Source: Rhodospirillales bacterium
Lineage (GTDB): Bacteria > Pseudomonadota > Alphaproteobacteria > Rhodospirillales > Rhodospirillaceae
Assembly: GCA_028278135.1 (NCBI GenBank)
Contig: JANQEW010000020.1
Location: 204,614-268,613 of the forward strand
Direction of reading: 5' to 3'
DNA length: 64,000 nucleotides
The notes under the pieces are model-generated. The model was not told where the DNA came from. It did no database searches and saw only the letters and a list, made by a program, of their open reading frames with translations. The position numbers and the translations under genes are program-made. This document shows, piece after piece, positions 1 to 8,426 of the stretch (within the stretch, counting starts at the first letter, position 1; each line of letters begins with the position of its first letter).

Positions 1-163
1 AGATGCAGAGATAGCGCAAGCTCGTAAAATTTTAAAGGCTATGGCTGCTGCGGAACAGGCAGGAGCTGGTGCTGTGTCCCTGGACGGCAAAATGATCGAC
101 ATTGCCTCCATACGCCAGGCAGAGGTCATTGTTCAAAAGGCGGAGAGGATTGCTAATGGGTAA
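1..163 (+). CDS. CitE-superfamily CoA-ester lyase, C-terminal end (partial)
   Basis: The window opens inside a gene. The frame from base 2 runs 54 codons to TAA at 161-163. The visible tail contains SLDGKMIDIASIRQAEVIV, which resembles the C-terminal helix region of HpcH/HpaI aldolase/citrate-lyase-beta proteins, where a conserved DGKM precedes a helix that packs on the barrel. The next gene ends with the same kind of motif (IDGKM followed by an A.VIVDLA helix), so the two are probably tandem paralogues. Malyl-CoA lyase or malyl-CoA thioesterase activity is likely for the family, but the active-site part lies outside the window, so the substrate cannot be stated. Confidence 0.7.
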   Translation, partial: DAEIAQARKILKAMAAAEQAGAGAVSLDGKMIDIASIRQAEVIVQKAERIANG

Positions 164-230
164 GTGTTACCCCCTTTCCTGCATGGAGCGATGTCCCTGG
201 TCTGTCAAGAGCTTTGCATGGTGATGGTCC

Positions 231-254
231 CATCCACAAATGCATCCACAAATG
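231..254. repeat. 12-bp tandem duplication before the lyase gene
   Basis: Two perfect copies of catccacaaatg lie side by side. Each copy carries an ATG, and the second abuts the ribosome-binding site (gagg at 255-258) of the downstream gene. It belongs to the window-wide set of short tandem duplications. Confidence 0.9.
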
Positions 255-262
255 GAGGAAAG

Positions 263-1303
263 ATGAAAAGCCCAGCCGACTTTTATAAGCCTCTGGCAAT
301 TGGTGCTCCTGCACCTTTACGAGAACTGCCTGTCAAGGCAGAGCGCATGATTCACTTTTTTGCCCCTCATAATGCAAAGATGGTCGCGAAGATACCAGAT
401 CTTGTGCCACAAGTCGATGTGCTACTTGGAAACCTCGAGGATGCCATTCCAGCAGAAGCCAAGGAGACAGCCCGCAGGGGATTCATTGAGGTGGCCAGAG
501 TGGTAGACTTTGGTGAGACTGGTTTATGGACACGTGTCAATTGTCTGAACAGCCCATGGGTGCTGGACGACATCACTGAAATCGTGAGTCAGATTGGTAA
601 CAAACTTGATGTGATGATGCTTCCAAAAGTAGAAGGTCCATGGGATATTCATTATCTTGACCAAATTCTCGCACAATTAGAAGCACGTTATGATGTTAAT
701 CAACCAATACTTATACATGCTATATTAGAAACAGCTCAAGGAGTCAAGAACGTCGAAGCGATTGCCACCGCCAGTCCACGCATGCACGGCATGAGCCTGG
801 GGCCAGCAGACCTCGCTGCTTCGCGCAGGATGAAAACCACACGTGTCGGAGGGGGGCATCCATTCTATGGGGTGCTCGAGGACAAGAAGGACGGTCAGGA
901 CAGAACTCTGTTTCAGCAGGATCTATGGCATTACACTGTAGCAAAGATGGTTGACGCCTGTGTTTCAAGCGGACTCAAGCCGTTTTATGGACCGTTTGGC
1001 GATTTTTCTGACGAGGCTGCTTGCGAAGCACAATTCCGCAATGCATTTCTCCTCGGTTGTGTTGGTGCTTGGACATTGTATCCACCGCAGATAGGAATCG
1101 CTAAGCGTGTTTTTAGCCCAGATGTGAATGAGGTAAGGTTTGCCAAAAGAATCCTAGAGGCTATGCCTGATGGGACTGGCGCTGCGATGATCGACGGCAA
1201 AATGCAAGATGATGCCACATGGAAACAAGCCAAGGTCATTGTAGACCTCGCTCGTCTCGTGGCCATCAGAGATCCGCTTCTCAAGGAAGGGTACGGATTC
1301 TGA
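263..1303 (+). CDS. CoA-ester lyase of the CitE family (malyl-CoA/beta-methylmalyl-CoA lyase-like)
   Basis: A 346-residue cytoplasmic protein. The ATG at 263 is chosen because ggagg sits a few bases upstream and the homologous region starts there; the frame is open further upstream. Family features are visible: [13 protein letters not shown] near residue 30, NLEDAIP (acidic metal-binding region) near 60, a conserved Arg-containing WTRVN strand, MMLPKVEG, the ILETAQGV segment with its metal-ligand Glu near 165, and [11 protein letters not shown] near 190. The C-terminal DGKM helix is present. Such enzymes cleave malyl-CoA or methylmalyl-CoA to glyoxylate plus acetyl- or propionyl-CoA in the ethylmalonyl-CoA pathway and related routes. 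The exact substrate is inferred only at subfamily level. It follows a truncated paralogue by 99 bases and is probably co-transcribed with it. It ends with TGA. Confidence 0.78.
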   Translation: MKSPADFYKPLAIGAPAPLRELPVKAERMIHFFAPHNAKMVAKIPDLVPQVDVLLGNLEDAIPAEAKETARRGFIEVARVVDFGETGLWTRVNCLNSPWVLDDITEIVSQIGNKLDVMMLPKVEGPWDIHYLDQILAQLEARYDVNQPILIHAILETAQGVKNVEAIATASPRMHGMSLGPADLAASRRMKTTRVGGGHPFYGVLEDKKDGQDRTLFQQDLWHYTVAKMVDACVSSGLKPFYGPFGDFSDEAACEAQFRNAFLLGCVGAWTLYPPQIGIAKRVFSPDVNEVRFAKRILEAMPDGTGAAMIDGKMQDDATWKQAKVIVDLARLVAIRDPLLKEGYGF

Positions 1304-1327
1304 CATTATTGAATGTTGAATGCGGGG

Positions 1328-1355
1328 GAGGAGAGCGCCGGCGCCGCGACTCCTC
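1328..1355. terminator. Candidate bidirectional stem-loop between convergent genes
   Basis: GAGGAG (1328-1333) can pair with CTCCTC (1350-1355), and an inner GCG/CGC extends the stem around a GC-rich loop. The hairpin lies in the 60-base gap between two convergent stop codons. There is no clear U-tract, so intrinsic termination is uncertain. Confidence 0.4.
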
Positions 1356-1364
1356 TGAGTTCAC

Positions 1365-2264
1365 TTAGTTGTGATTGTGATGAATTGTTTCCCTCTGGCA
1401 GAGGGCCTGTTTTTCTGTGCAACCGACTCGTTTGAACAACTCAGCAGCTCTCTCATAGTGCCGTCTCGCATGAGACGGGTCATCAGTTTTTTCCAGGCGC
1501 GCCAGTTCGATAAGTGATTCCGCTTCTCCCATCAAATGACCAATCGCAGCATATAAGTGCATAGCCCGTGTGAAGGCTTGCCGTGCGGCCGCAGACGAAC
1601 CGCAGACTTTTTTCAGAAGATTGCCCAAGCCAACCTGGGCTGCCGCTTCACCGAGACAATCTCCTGTTGTACGGAATGATTCAATAGTAGAGTCAAAGGC
1701 TTCGTGCGCCCGGTCAGTGTGTCCTAAGCGCTGGTATAGTATGGCGAGCACTTGCAGCACGTTTGCTTCGGCAACATGGTCGCCCGCCTCGCGGGCTAGA
1801 GCACGCGCATGTTCAAGCCATTCTAGCGCAAGATCATCGCGTCCATTGTCAAGAGAGACGAGCCCAAGATGGTGTTCAGCCAGAGATTCACCGACAATAT
1901 CCCCAATGGTGCGAAATTTTTCCCGTGCTGAATCGAGAAAGCTGTGAGCTTCCTCAGCACGCTGCTGGCAATGTGCTAGTTTACCCAAATGCAGCAAGAC
2001 ACGTGCCTGGCCCTGGTGATCATTCGCCTCTGCAAACAAGCTGCGAGCCTCGACAAACAACAACCCCGCAGCGGTGAGGTGCTTTGATTGCCATGCGAGT
2101 TCTGCTGACCGCTCCACCACCTGCGCCTCGCCCTGTCTATCACCGACAGTACGATAGAGCGTACGTGCCAAGCCAAGGCATTCTCCTGCCCCGTGCAGAT
2201 CCCCTTTGTGCCAACGCCTGTCAGCTTCGGCCATAGATTCGTCTGCTTGTGTCGTCTTTGGCAT
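1365..2264 (-). CDS. Tetratricopeptide-repeat protein
   Basis: About 299 residues with no signal peptide, built almost entirely of TPR-like helical pairs. Repeating patterns such as A..Y...GD..GEA...., with GD.xGEA turns near residues 45, 85, 125, 165, 205 and 245, give roughly six to seven units spaced by about 40 residues. That spacing resembles the longer TPR variants found in LGN/GPSM- and MalT-like repeat proteins. Such arrays are protein-binding scaffolds; no catalytic domain is attached. The start could be GTG at 2267 or ATG at 2264; AAGGAAG precedes both. The neighbours (valS downstream, lyases convergent) do not indicate a partner. The TPR fold is seen; the role is unknown. Confidence 0.75.
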   Translation of the reverse strand: MPKTTQADESMAEADRRWHKGDLHGAGECLGLARTLYRTVGDRQGEAQVVERSAELAWQSKHLTAAGLLFVEARSLFAEANDHQGQARVLLHLGKLAHCQQRAEEAHSFLDSAREKFRTIGDIVGESLAEHHLGLVSLDNGRDDLALEWLEHARALAREAGDHVAEANVLQVLAILYQRLGHTDRAHEAFDSTIESFRTTGDCLGEAAAQVGLGNLLKKVCGSSAAARQAFTRAMHLYAAIGHLMGEAESLIELARLEKTDDPSHARRHYERAAELFKRVGCTEKQALCQRETIHHNHN

Positions 2265-2361
2265 CACAGCTTCCTTTTACAACACTGCGGACACTTTCCC
2301 ATGTAGCCTGACCAATATCCCAGACCTCCAAATGGGCATGAAAATCAAATCACCATGGTTT

Positions 2362-2385
2362 CAGTCCGATTGACAGTCCGATTGA
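2362..2385. repeat. 12-bp tandem duplication
   Basis: Two perfect copies of cagtccgattga, followed by a third diverged copy beginning cagtttgga. They lie in the 213-base gap upstream of the TPR gene and downstream of valS. Nothing else is recognised in the gap. Confidence 0.9.
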
Positions 2386-2477
2386 CAGTTTGGACAGTCA
2401 TCTAGTCATCTTGGTTTGAATATGGGACCATGCAGCACGGCCAGTCTTCGCCACGACAAGCCTTCGCCTCACCTCAC

Positions 2478-5123
2478 CTACAAAGTGGCCAAGCGTTGTA
2501 AGGCCTGGTCCAGTTTCCGACGCGTGGCGACTCTGCCAGCACGACGCACACGACTGTCCTCCACGATCTGTGCAGGGGCCTTCGTAACAAAGGCCGTATT
2601 GTTGAGTTTCTGATCAATCTGACCAATCTCTGCGCTAAGCCGCTGGATTTCCTTGGCCAGCCTATTCTTTTCCTGCGCTAGGTCAATAGTGTTCGCCAGT
2701 GGCAGCAGAATTGTCGTTTCTCGGACAAAGATTGGAATGGCGCCCTTACAGTCAGCCTTGTCACAAATATCAACGCGCCCTGCCCGTGTGAGAGTGGCAA
2801 TCTGTTCCATGTGAGATTCCAGTTGTTTTCGTGCCCGCACACTGCCTTCCGTCACGATCAGTGGCACAAGGGCTGCCGGCGGCACGTTCATCTCTGAACG
2901 GATCGAACGAACCTGTGCAATGACTTCGACAACGAAATCCATCTCAGAAGTGGCCTCTGCATCAAAGATGTCACTAAAAGTAGGCCAAGGTGTGGCAAGC
3001 AACGGCGTTACTGACGCTTCTCCATTTCTTTTCTCCCACAGTTCTTCTGTGATGAAGGGCATGAATGGGTGTAGCAGAATCAGAATCTGCTCCAGTACCC
3101 ACGCGGCTGTTGCACGTGTCTCCGTCTCAGAGTCCTCCTGCAGCAGAAGCGGCTTAGCAAATTCCAGGTACCAGTCACAGAATGTATTCCAGGTAAAGCT
3201 ATAAATAGCCTGGGCAGCATCGTTGAAGCGATAAGTGGCGAGCGCTTCTGTCACCTTGCGGCCTGTTTCGTTCAGCTTACAGACTATCCAGCGATTCATA
3301 GTGCACTTCACGTGTGCGGACTCAAAGCCCGGCATTGCATAACACCTATGCAGAGCGCAGAAACGAGCGGCGTTCCACAGCTTAGTTGCGAAGTTGCGAT
3401 AGCCATGGACTCGCTGTTCGCTCATCCTAATATCACGACCGGGTACAGCAGAAGAGGCCAAGGTGAAACGCAATGCGTCACAGCCATATTTATCAATCAG
3501 ATAGAGCGGATCTATAATGTTCCCCTTGGATTTTGACATCTTCTGGCCCTTTTCATCACGGACCAAGGCATGGATGTAAATGGTCCTAAAGGGTACTTCC
3601 CCCATAACATGGATGCCCATCATCATCATACGGGCGACCCAAAAGAAGATGATGTCGAAACCAGTCACTAACACATCTGTCGGATAATAACGGGCAAGTT
3701 CTCGCGTACGCTCTGGCCAGCCGAGCGCTGAAAAGGGCCACAGGGCTGATGAGAACCAGGTATCCAGTACATCGCCGTCCCGGGCCAACTGGACAGGTTG
3801 GCCATAGTAAGCGGCCGCTGCAGTGACGGCCTCTTGTGCCGTCATTTCAACAAAGACATAACCGTCAGGACCATACCAGGCCGGAATCCGATGGCCCCAC
3901 CAGATCTGCCGAGAAATGCACCACGGCTGGATGTGTCGCATCCAGTCGTAGTAGGTATCTTCCCAGTGCTTTGGGACAAAACACGTCCGTCCTTCCTGGA
4001 CAGCCCGAATGGCTGAGTCTGCCAATACGCGTACATCCATGAACCACTGGTCTGTGAGCCATGGTTCAAGCACCGCACCGGAACGATCACCAAAAGGTAT
4101 TGTCATTATATGATCGTCAATTTTTTCTAGCAAATTGAGTTCTGTGATATCGGCGACTACCCGCTCACGGGCTGCTGCACAGTCGAGACCACGGTAGGCT
4201 GGTGGTGTGTTCTCGTTCAGACAGGCGTTGCTGTCGAGCACATTAATCATCGGTAAACCATGCCGGCGAGCCACTTCAAAGTCGTTGAAGTCATGTGCGG
4301 GTGTGATTTTCACAGCCCCGCTCCCCTTCTCCGGATCCGCACAGGAATCGGCAATAATGGGAATCAGTCGCCCGGCTAAGGGTAACAAACAGCGTTCTCC
4401 AATCAGAGAGCGGTACCGCTCATCGTCGGGATGGACAGCCACGGCCGTATCCCCCAGAAGGGTTTCTGGTCTGGTAGTTGCAACCGTAATAAACTGGCCA
4501 GACCCTCCTGCGAGGGGATACCGAAAATACCATAGTGTTCCTAAAGTTGTTTTCTGCTGTACCTCGAGATCTGAAACAGCAGTGTGTAACTGCGGATCCC
4601 AGTTGACTAAGCGCTTGTCTCGATAGATCAGCCCCTGTTTGTAAAGAGCAACAAACATTTTGCAGACAGCGTTGGAAAGCCCTTCGTCCATAGTGAATCG
4701 TTCACGCCCCCAATCAGGCGAGCTCCCGAGACGGCGCAGCTGTGTCGTAATAGTTCCACCAGAGTGGACCTTCCATTCCCACATCCGTCTCAGAAAGGCT
4801 TCACGACCCAAGTCATGACTGCTCAGCCCATGCGCGGCCAGCTGCCGTTCAACAACCATTTGGGCAGCGATTCCGGCATGGTCAGTACCGGGCTGCCATA
4901 GCACATCACGTCCCAGCATGCGATAATGACGAGCCAGAACATCTTGCAGGGTAAAAGTCAGCGCATGTCCCATGTGCAGGCTGCCCGTGATGTTCGGTGG
5001 CGGCATCATGATAGTGTAAGGCAATGCCTCACTGTTGGTATCAGCAACAAAGGCGTTCATAGATTCCCAACGTCTGTAACGTCTCGTTTCCACATCCGCT
5101 GGCTGAAACGTTTTGTCCAACAT
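2478..5123 (-). CDS. valS: Valyl-tRNA synthetase
   Basis: An 881-residue class Ia synthetase that charges tRNA-Val in the cytoplasm. The HIGH-type motif appears as PPPNITGSLHMGHALT near residue 42. The editing (CP1) domain follows with TTRPETLLGDTAVAVHP. The second signature is KMSKSKGNIIDP. An anticodon-binding helical domain precedes a C-terminal coiled-coil arm (LAQEKNRLAKEIQRLSAEIGQ), as in bacterial ValRS. The start ATG at 5123 has CGGGAG just upstream and leads into MLDKTFQPADVE, the expected N-terminus. The frame is open to 5216, but that extension looks non-homologous. It lies downstream of popZ and tolC on the same strand, the usual alphaproteobacterial order, with a 195-base gap to popZ. 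Confidence 0.96.
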   Translation of the reverse strand: MLDKTFQPADVETRRYRRWESMNAFVADTNSEALPYTIMMPPPNITGSLHMGHALTFTLQDVLARHYRMLGRDVLWQPGTDHAGIAAQMVVERQLAAHGLSSHDLGREAFLRRMWEWKVHSGGTITTQLRRLGSSPDWGRERFTMDEGLSNAVCKMFVALYKQGLIYRDKRLVNWDPQLHTAVSDLEVQQKTTLGTLWYFRYPLAGGSGQFITVATTRPETLLGDTAVAVHPDDERYRSLIGERCLLPLAGRLIPIIADSCADPEKGSGAVKITPAHDFNDFEVARRHGLPMINVLDSNACLNENTPPAYRGLDCAAARERVVADITELNLLEKIDDHIMTIPFGDRSGAVLEPWLTDQWFMDVRVLADSAIRAVQEGRTCFVPKHWEDTYYDWMRHIQPWCISRQIWWGHRIPAWYGPDGYVFVEMTAQEAVTAAAAYYGQPVQLARDGDVLDTWFSSALWPFSALGWPERTRELARYYPTDVLVTGFDIIFFWVARMMMMGIHVMGEVPFRTIYIHALVRDEKGQKMSKSKGNIIDPLYLIDKYGCDALRFTLASSAVPGRDIRMSEQRVHGYRNFATKLWNAARFCALHRCYAMPGFESAHVKCTMNRWIVCKLNETGRKVTEALATYRFNDAAQAIYSFTWNTFCDWYLEFAKPLLLQEDSETETRATAAWVLEQILILLHPFMPFITEELWEKRNGEASVTPLLATPWPTFSDIFDAEATSEMDFVVEVIAQVRSIRSEMNVPPAALVPLIVTEGSVRARKQLESHMEQIATLTRAGRVDICDKADCKGAIPIFVRETTILLPLANTIDLAQEKNRLAKEIQRLSAEIGQIDQKLNNTAFVTKAPAQIVEDSRVRRAGRVATRRKLDQALQRLATL

Positions 5124-5318
5124 GACTGACTCCCGAGCTGCCCCTACACGATGACACCTACTCTCTGTCTCGCGCAGAAGCCCTTTCGAACCCATAAGAG
5201 TTCCCTGCTCTGGCACAGGTTACGTACAAGGTCAAGAATCTTAGCAAGCCCAAGACAGTACAGGGGCATGGTAGGGGCATGCGAACAATATCGACATATA
5301 TAAAGAGATTTTTTAAAA

Positions 5319-5810
5319 TTACTTTTTTTGATTGTTTTTTCGCACTAAACTCTCTATTTCCTTAGATACTATTCGTTCGACGATAGTCAAAAGGTGTTCA
5401 TCCAGCCATGCCTTGAGTAAGGGCCGAAGCGTTTCGTGTACCAGAGACTCCAGAGTGATGTCCCGATGTCCCAACGTAATATTGCGCTCTCGCACTACGC
5501 GGGCTAACTCATTGAAGACGGCTGCTGACAGTGCCGCGGTCGGAGGGGAGAGGAGGCTTTCATGTGCGTCTGATTCTTGTTGGGCATGCAGCGGAAGGGT
5601 AGCAACAGGTTCTTCCTCTACGGGTTCACGTGATTCCAGCAGCATATCATTGGTTAATTCCAGAACATCTTCTTCGTTGTTAGCTTCGAACAGCCTTTTC
5701 GGCTCTTGTGCCTTTTTCTGCAACACTTCCTTGTCTTCAGAGAGGATACGACGGATAGAGGCAAGAATATCCTCCACTGAGGACTCTTGCGGCAATCTAT
5801 CGTCAACCAT
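5319..5810 (-). CDS. popZ: PopZ polar organising protein (DUF2497)
   Basis: A 163-residue protein with the two conserved ends of the family. An N-terminal helix contains ESSVEDILASIRRILSED, the partner-recruiting part. A C-terminal helical block contains LVHETLRPLLKAWLDEHL followed by VERIVSKEIESLVRK, the oligomerising part. Between them is an acidic, proline-containing spacer of about 70 residues. In alphaproteobacteria PopZ forms polar condensates that anchor ParB-bound origins and cell-cycle regulators. The position between tolC and valS is characteristic. The spacer is short and less proline-rich than in Caulobacter. The assignment rests on both termini and on synteny. Confidence 0.88.
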   Translation of the reverse strand: MVDDRLPQESSVEDILASIRRILSEDKEVLQKKAQEPKRLFEANNEEDVLELTNDMLLESREPVEEEPVATLPLHAQQESDAHESLLSPPTAALSAAVFNELARVVRERNITLGHRDITLESLVHETLRPLLKAWLDEHLLTIVERIVSKEIESLVRKNNQKK

Positions 5811-5980
5811 GACCAGTCATCCCTTTACATCACGCTTCTCGCTGGTGCCTGGTCTGTCCAGATCAGTAATCGTGCTGAGTTCTCAGAGCTCCCTACTCTA
5901 GGATGATAGCAGCCAGCCAACCCTGGCCCTTCGCTCCATCGGAACAGCCACGTAAACGCTCACTTAAGCAGCGCCGGCAC

Positions 5981-7300
5981 TCACTCTGATGTCTGATGGA
6001 TGGCCGGTCCCGGTACCGTCATACGCCCTACAGCAGCGAGAAGCTGAAAAGCGGCAACCTTTTCATCCCGCTTGAGCTTGGCGAGCTCTACGTGAGCCTC
6101 GAGCCTTTCCTGCTCTGCATCCAGTACATCGAGAACCGTGCGAGACCCAACCTGGGCTTCCCGTTGCACTCCTTTTAAGGCAATTTCTACGGCGGCAATA
6201 CGTATTGCACTGGCGTGAATCTGCGAGATAGAGGTTTGTAAGGCTTCCCATGCCTGCACAGCAGAAGCCACTGCTTGGCGACGCACAGCTTGCAGCTCAT
6301 AGACGTGCTGCCCAGCGGTATGTTTGGCGGCTCGCAATCGCGCGTCCACTAAACCCTGCTGGTACAATGGGACGCTCAACGTCAGAAGAGACTCCACGGC
6401 CCCTGTATGAGAACGCGTAGCGCCCGTGCGCCATGTCTGGCCCAAATTGGCTTTGATCGACAGCACCGGCCACCGTTCTCCTTGGATAAGCCTTATTCCA
6501 GCGGCTGCAGCCTTTGCGCTATGGGCGGCCGCCTTGACAAGCGGGCTGTTTTGCCGCGCTAGAGAGATGGCCTCTTCGCGCGTGGCAGGGAGCGTGAGAA
6601 CGGGTGCAATTGGAAAGGCCAACTGGTCTGGAGTCTTTCCTATGACCTTTGTATAGACTGCCTGAGCAGTCTTGACCGTCCCAACACCCTGCTGTCGTGT
6701 GGCTGTGGCACGTGCGAGTCGAGTTTCTGCTTGGGCCACATCCGTCCGTGTTATTTCGCCTACTGCAAACCGCTCACGGGCAGCATGCATCTGGCGTCGG
6801 AGAACGTCCTCACTCCCGAGACTCAGACTTAAAACGGCCTCGTCTCGCCACAAGTTCAGATAGGCTATTGTTGCCGCTAGCAATACGTTTTGTTCTGTGT
6901 GAACGAGCTGTTGCCCTTCAGAGCGGATTTGAGATTCTACCTGCTTCACCTGCGCGACTGTACGGCCACCACGATAAAGAGGCTGTGTCAGGGTAAGCTG
7001 CACGGCACGTGACGTATAACAATTGGTCTTATCCTTCTCAAAGGAGCCAGACGCCGCCTCACCCATCAGGTCTATACTCGGATGCCAGTTAGCGAGAACC
7101 CTGGCCAGGACCTCGTCACTACTGCGTCTATGCGCGCGCCTTGATTCTAACTGGGGATTTGTCCAATAAACGTAAACCAGCGCTTCCTCCAAGGTAGAGG
7201 CTATAGCTGCAGTAGAGGGTATCGCTGCTGCAATAGCTGCTGCAATAGACACAACCCCTCCCCCGACAAGAGTCGCCAGTCGCACACAGAGCCGCGTCAT
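5981..7300 (-). CDS. tolC: TolC-family outer-membrane efflux channel
   Basis: A 439-residue protein with a long hydrophobic signal peptide (residues 1-35, alanine-rich), then two OEP repeats of alternating coiled-coil helices and barrel strands. Typical landmarks are LEEALVYVYWTNPQLESRRA near the N-terminus, LTLTQPLYRGGRTVAQV near residue 105, VGEITRTDVAQAETRLARA near 180, and VGSRTVLDVLDAEQERLEA near 390. It would form the trimeric exit duct for type I secretion or RND efflux. The signal peptide contains an in-frame 12-bp duplication (7224-7247) that repeats Ile-Ala-Ala-Ala. Upstream is a 9-bp triplicated tract that overlaps the likely ribosome-binding region. The neighbours pcm/rhodanese and popZ match the usual alphaproteobacterial context. 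Confidence 0.92.
   Translation of the reverse strand: MTRLCVRLATLVGGGVVSIAAAIAAAIPSTAAIASTLEEALVYVYWTNPQLESRRAHRRSSDEVLARVLANWHPSIDLMGEAASGSFEKDKTNCYTSRAVQLTLTQPLYRGGRTVAQVKQVESQIRSEGQQLVHTEQNVLLAATIAYLNLWRDEAVLSLSLGSEDVLRRQMHAARERFAVGEITRTDVAQAETRLARATATRQQGVGTVKTAQAVYTKVIGKTPDQLAFPIAPVLTLPATREEAISLARQNSPLVKAAAHSAKAAAAGIRLIQGERWPVLSIKANLGQTWRTGATRSHTGAVESLLTLSVPLYQQGLVDARLRAAKHTAGQHVYELQAVRRQAVASAVQAWEALQTSISQIHASAIRIAAVEIALKGVQREAQVGSRTVLDVLDAEQERLEAHVELAKLKRDEKVAAFQLLAAVGRMTVPGPAIHQTSE
7224..7247. repeat. In-frame 12-bp duplication in the tolC signal peptide
   Basis: Two perfect copies of gctgctgcaata lie inside the tolC coding region. They duplicate four residues of the signal-peptide hydrophobic core and keep the frame. 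Confidence 0.85.
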
Positions 7301-7303
7301 TTT

Positions 7304-7328
7304 CCCGTCCGTCCCGTCCGTCCCGTCC
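7304..7328. repeat. 9-bp tandem repeat just upstream of tolC
   Basis: cccgtccgt occurs about 2.8 times. On the minus strand it reads as repeated GGGAC units ending three bases before the tolC ATG, so the copy number could affect ribosome binding. Confidence 0.9.
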
Positions 7329-7375
7329 TGCCATGAGTCGCCAGCCGCCGCCGCGCCGCCTGGCGGGCTAGCTAG

Positions 7376-7714
7376 CTAGTAAATCGCGACATGCGGATCG
7401 ATCCGTCTCGCCCAAGCGTCAATGCCACCACGTAAGTTGATAACGTTCCGATATTCAAGTTGGCGTAGCCACCCAACCACATGGTCGCTGCGAATGCCAT
7501 GGTGACAAATCGCTACCACCCTTCTATCTCTGGGAATCTCTTCTACACGCGAGAGAATCTGACCCATAGGAATAAATAGGCTATCGCTATCCCTCAGAGC
7601 ACAAATGCTGATCTCCCACGGTTCACGTACGTCAAGAATTAAAACTTTTAGCCGTAAACATAACAAATAATACAATTCTTCAACTTCAATGCATAACGTG
7701 CTTGTCACTACCAT
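7376..7714 (-). CDS. Rhodanese-like sulfurtransferase domain protein
   Basis: A 112-residue single-domain rhodanese. LILDVREPWE marks the first strand and helix (the CH2A-like motif). ICHHGIRSDHVVGWL contains the catalytic cysteine with the short active-site loop CHHGIRS. NLRGGIDAWARRIDP is the usual C-terminal signature. It is predicted to be cytoplasmic and to form a cysteine persulfide for sulfur transfer; the acceptor cannot be read from the sequence. It sits 24 bases downstream of pcm and 75 bases upstream of tolC on the same strand, so it is probably co-transcribed. Confidence 0.88.
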   Translation of the reverse strand: MVVTSTLCIEVEELYYLLCLRLKVLILDVREPWEISICALRDSDSLFIPMGQILSRVEEIPRDRRVVAICHHGIRSDHVVGWLRQLEYRNVINLRGGIDAWARRIDPHVAIY

Positions 7715-7738
7715 TCTCGTGAAAGATGGGCGAAACCC

Positions 7739-8389
7739 TTAAAATACAAATCTTCTTGTTTGTTCAAACCCAGGGAGTAGCGCAGTGCTAGCCTCAAATT
7801 CCGTCCGGCAACTGAAAACAGGTCCTGCTCGCTTGACAAGAGTTGCCGTCGCAAAGCGACCACTCTGAACCATCGCAACTAAACGACCACCATCAGCTAA
7901 TTGATCACGGATGTCTCGCGGGATCGAATCCACAGCCCCCTCGAACACAATAACATCATAAGGCGCCTGTTCAGCGTATCCCCCGCCCAAAGGGGCTGTG
8001 ACGACCGCAACATTCTCAAGGCCCTGTTCTGACAGAATGCCCACAGCCGTCTCAGCCAGGCTTGAATCCGACTCGAGCGCTACCACAGTCGTCGCGATAT
8101 GCGCCAAGACACCCGCTGAATAGCCTGTGGCACAGCCAATATCCAGCACGACATCCGTAGGCTGAATCTGTGCAAGCTGCAACAAACGTGCCAGCACCAT
8201 GGGCTCCATGAGATACCTGTTCCTGCCAATCGGTAAATCTTCATCACGATAGGCTGTGCCTTGCAAAGACTGTGGTGCGAAGACCTCACGCGGCACGGTC
8301 GCGAGAGCATTCAGGACCAAAGGATCCGTCACACGACTGATGCGAATCTGGCCTAAAACCATTCTGTGACGCGCACCGGAAAAATCCAT
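7739..8389 (-). CDS. pcm: Protein-L-isoaspartate O-methyltransferase
   Basis: A 216-residue SAM-dependent methyltransferase. The start ATG at 8389 has GAGAGGGG upstream. The PCMT hallmarks are PREVFAPQSLQGTAYRDEDL near residue 35, the SAM-binding motif VLDIGCATGYSAGVLA near 80, an acidic end of the second strand (VVALESD), and YDVIVFEGAV near 145. The family repairs isoaspartyl residues, although alphaproteobacterial members beside tolC are often called PCMT-like without proven activity. The Cys in GCATGY replaces the more common Gly/Ser. It follows pntB by 37 bases on the same strand. Confidence 0.88.
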   Translation of the reverse strand: MDFSGARHRMVLGQIRISRVTDPLVLNALATVPREVFAPQSLQGTAYRDEDLPIGRNRYLMEPMVLARLLQLAQIQPTDVVLDIGCATGYSAGVLAHIATTVVALESDSSLAETAVGILSEQGLENVAVVTAPLGGGYAEQAPYDVIVFEGAVDSIPRDIRDQLADGGRLVAMVQSGRFATATLVKRAGPVFSCRTEFEASTALLPGFEQTRRFVF

Positions 8390-8426
8390 TTTGCCCCTCT
8401 CCACCTGGACCCGGACGGCCAAAAAA

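Noticed and set aside
4207..4626. Long plus-strand frame inside valS.
   Set aside because: Antisense shadow of a conserved synthetase with Ser/Arg-rich translation; no independent support.
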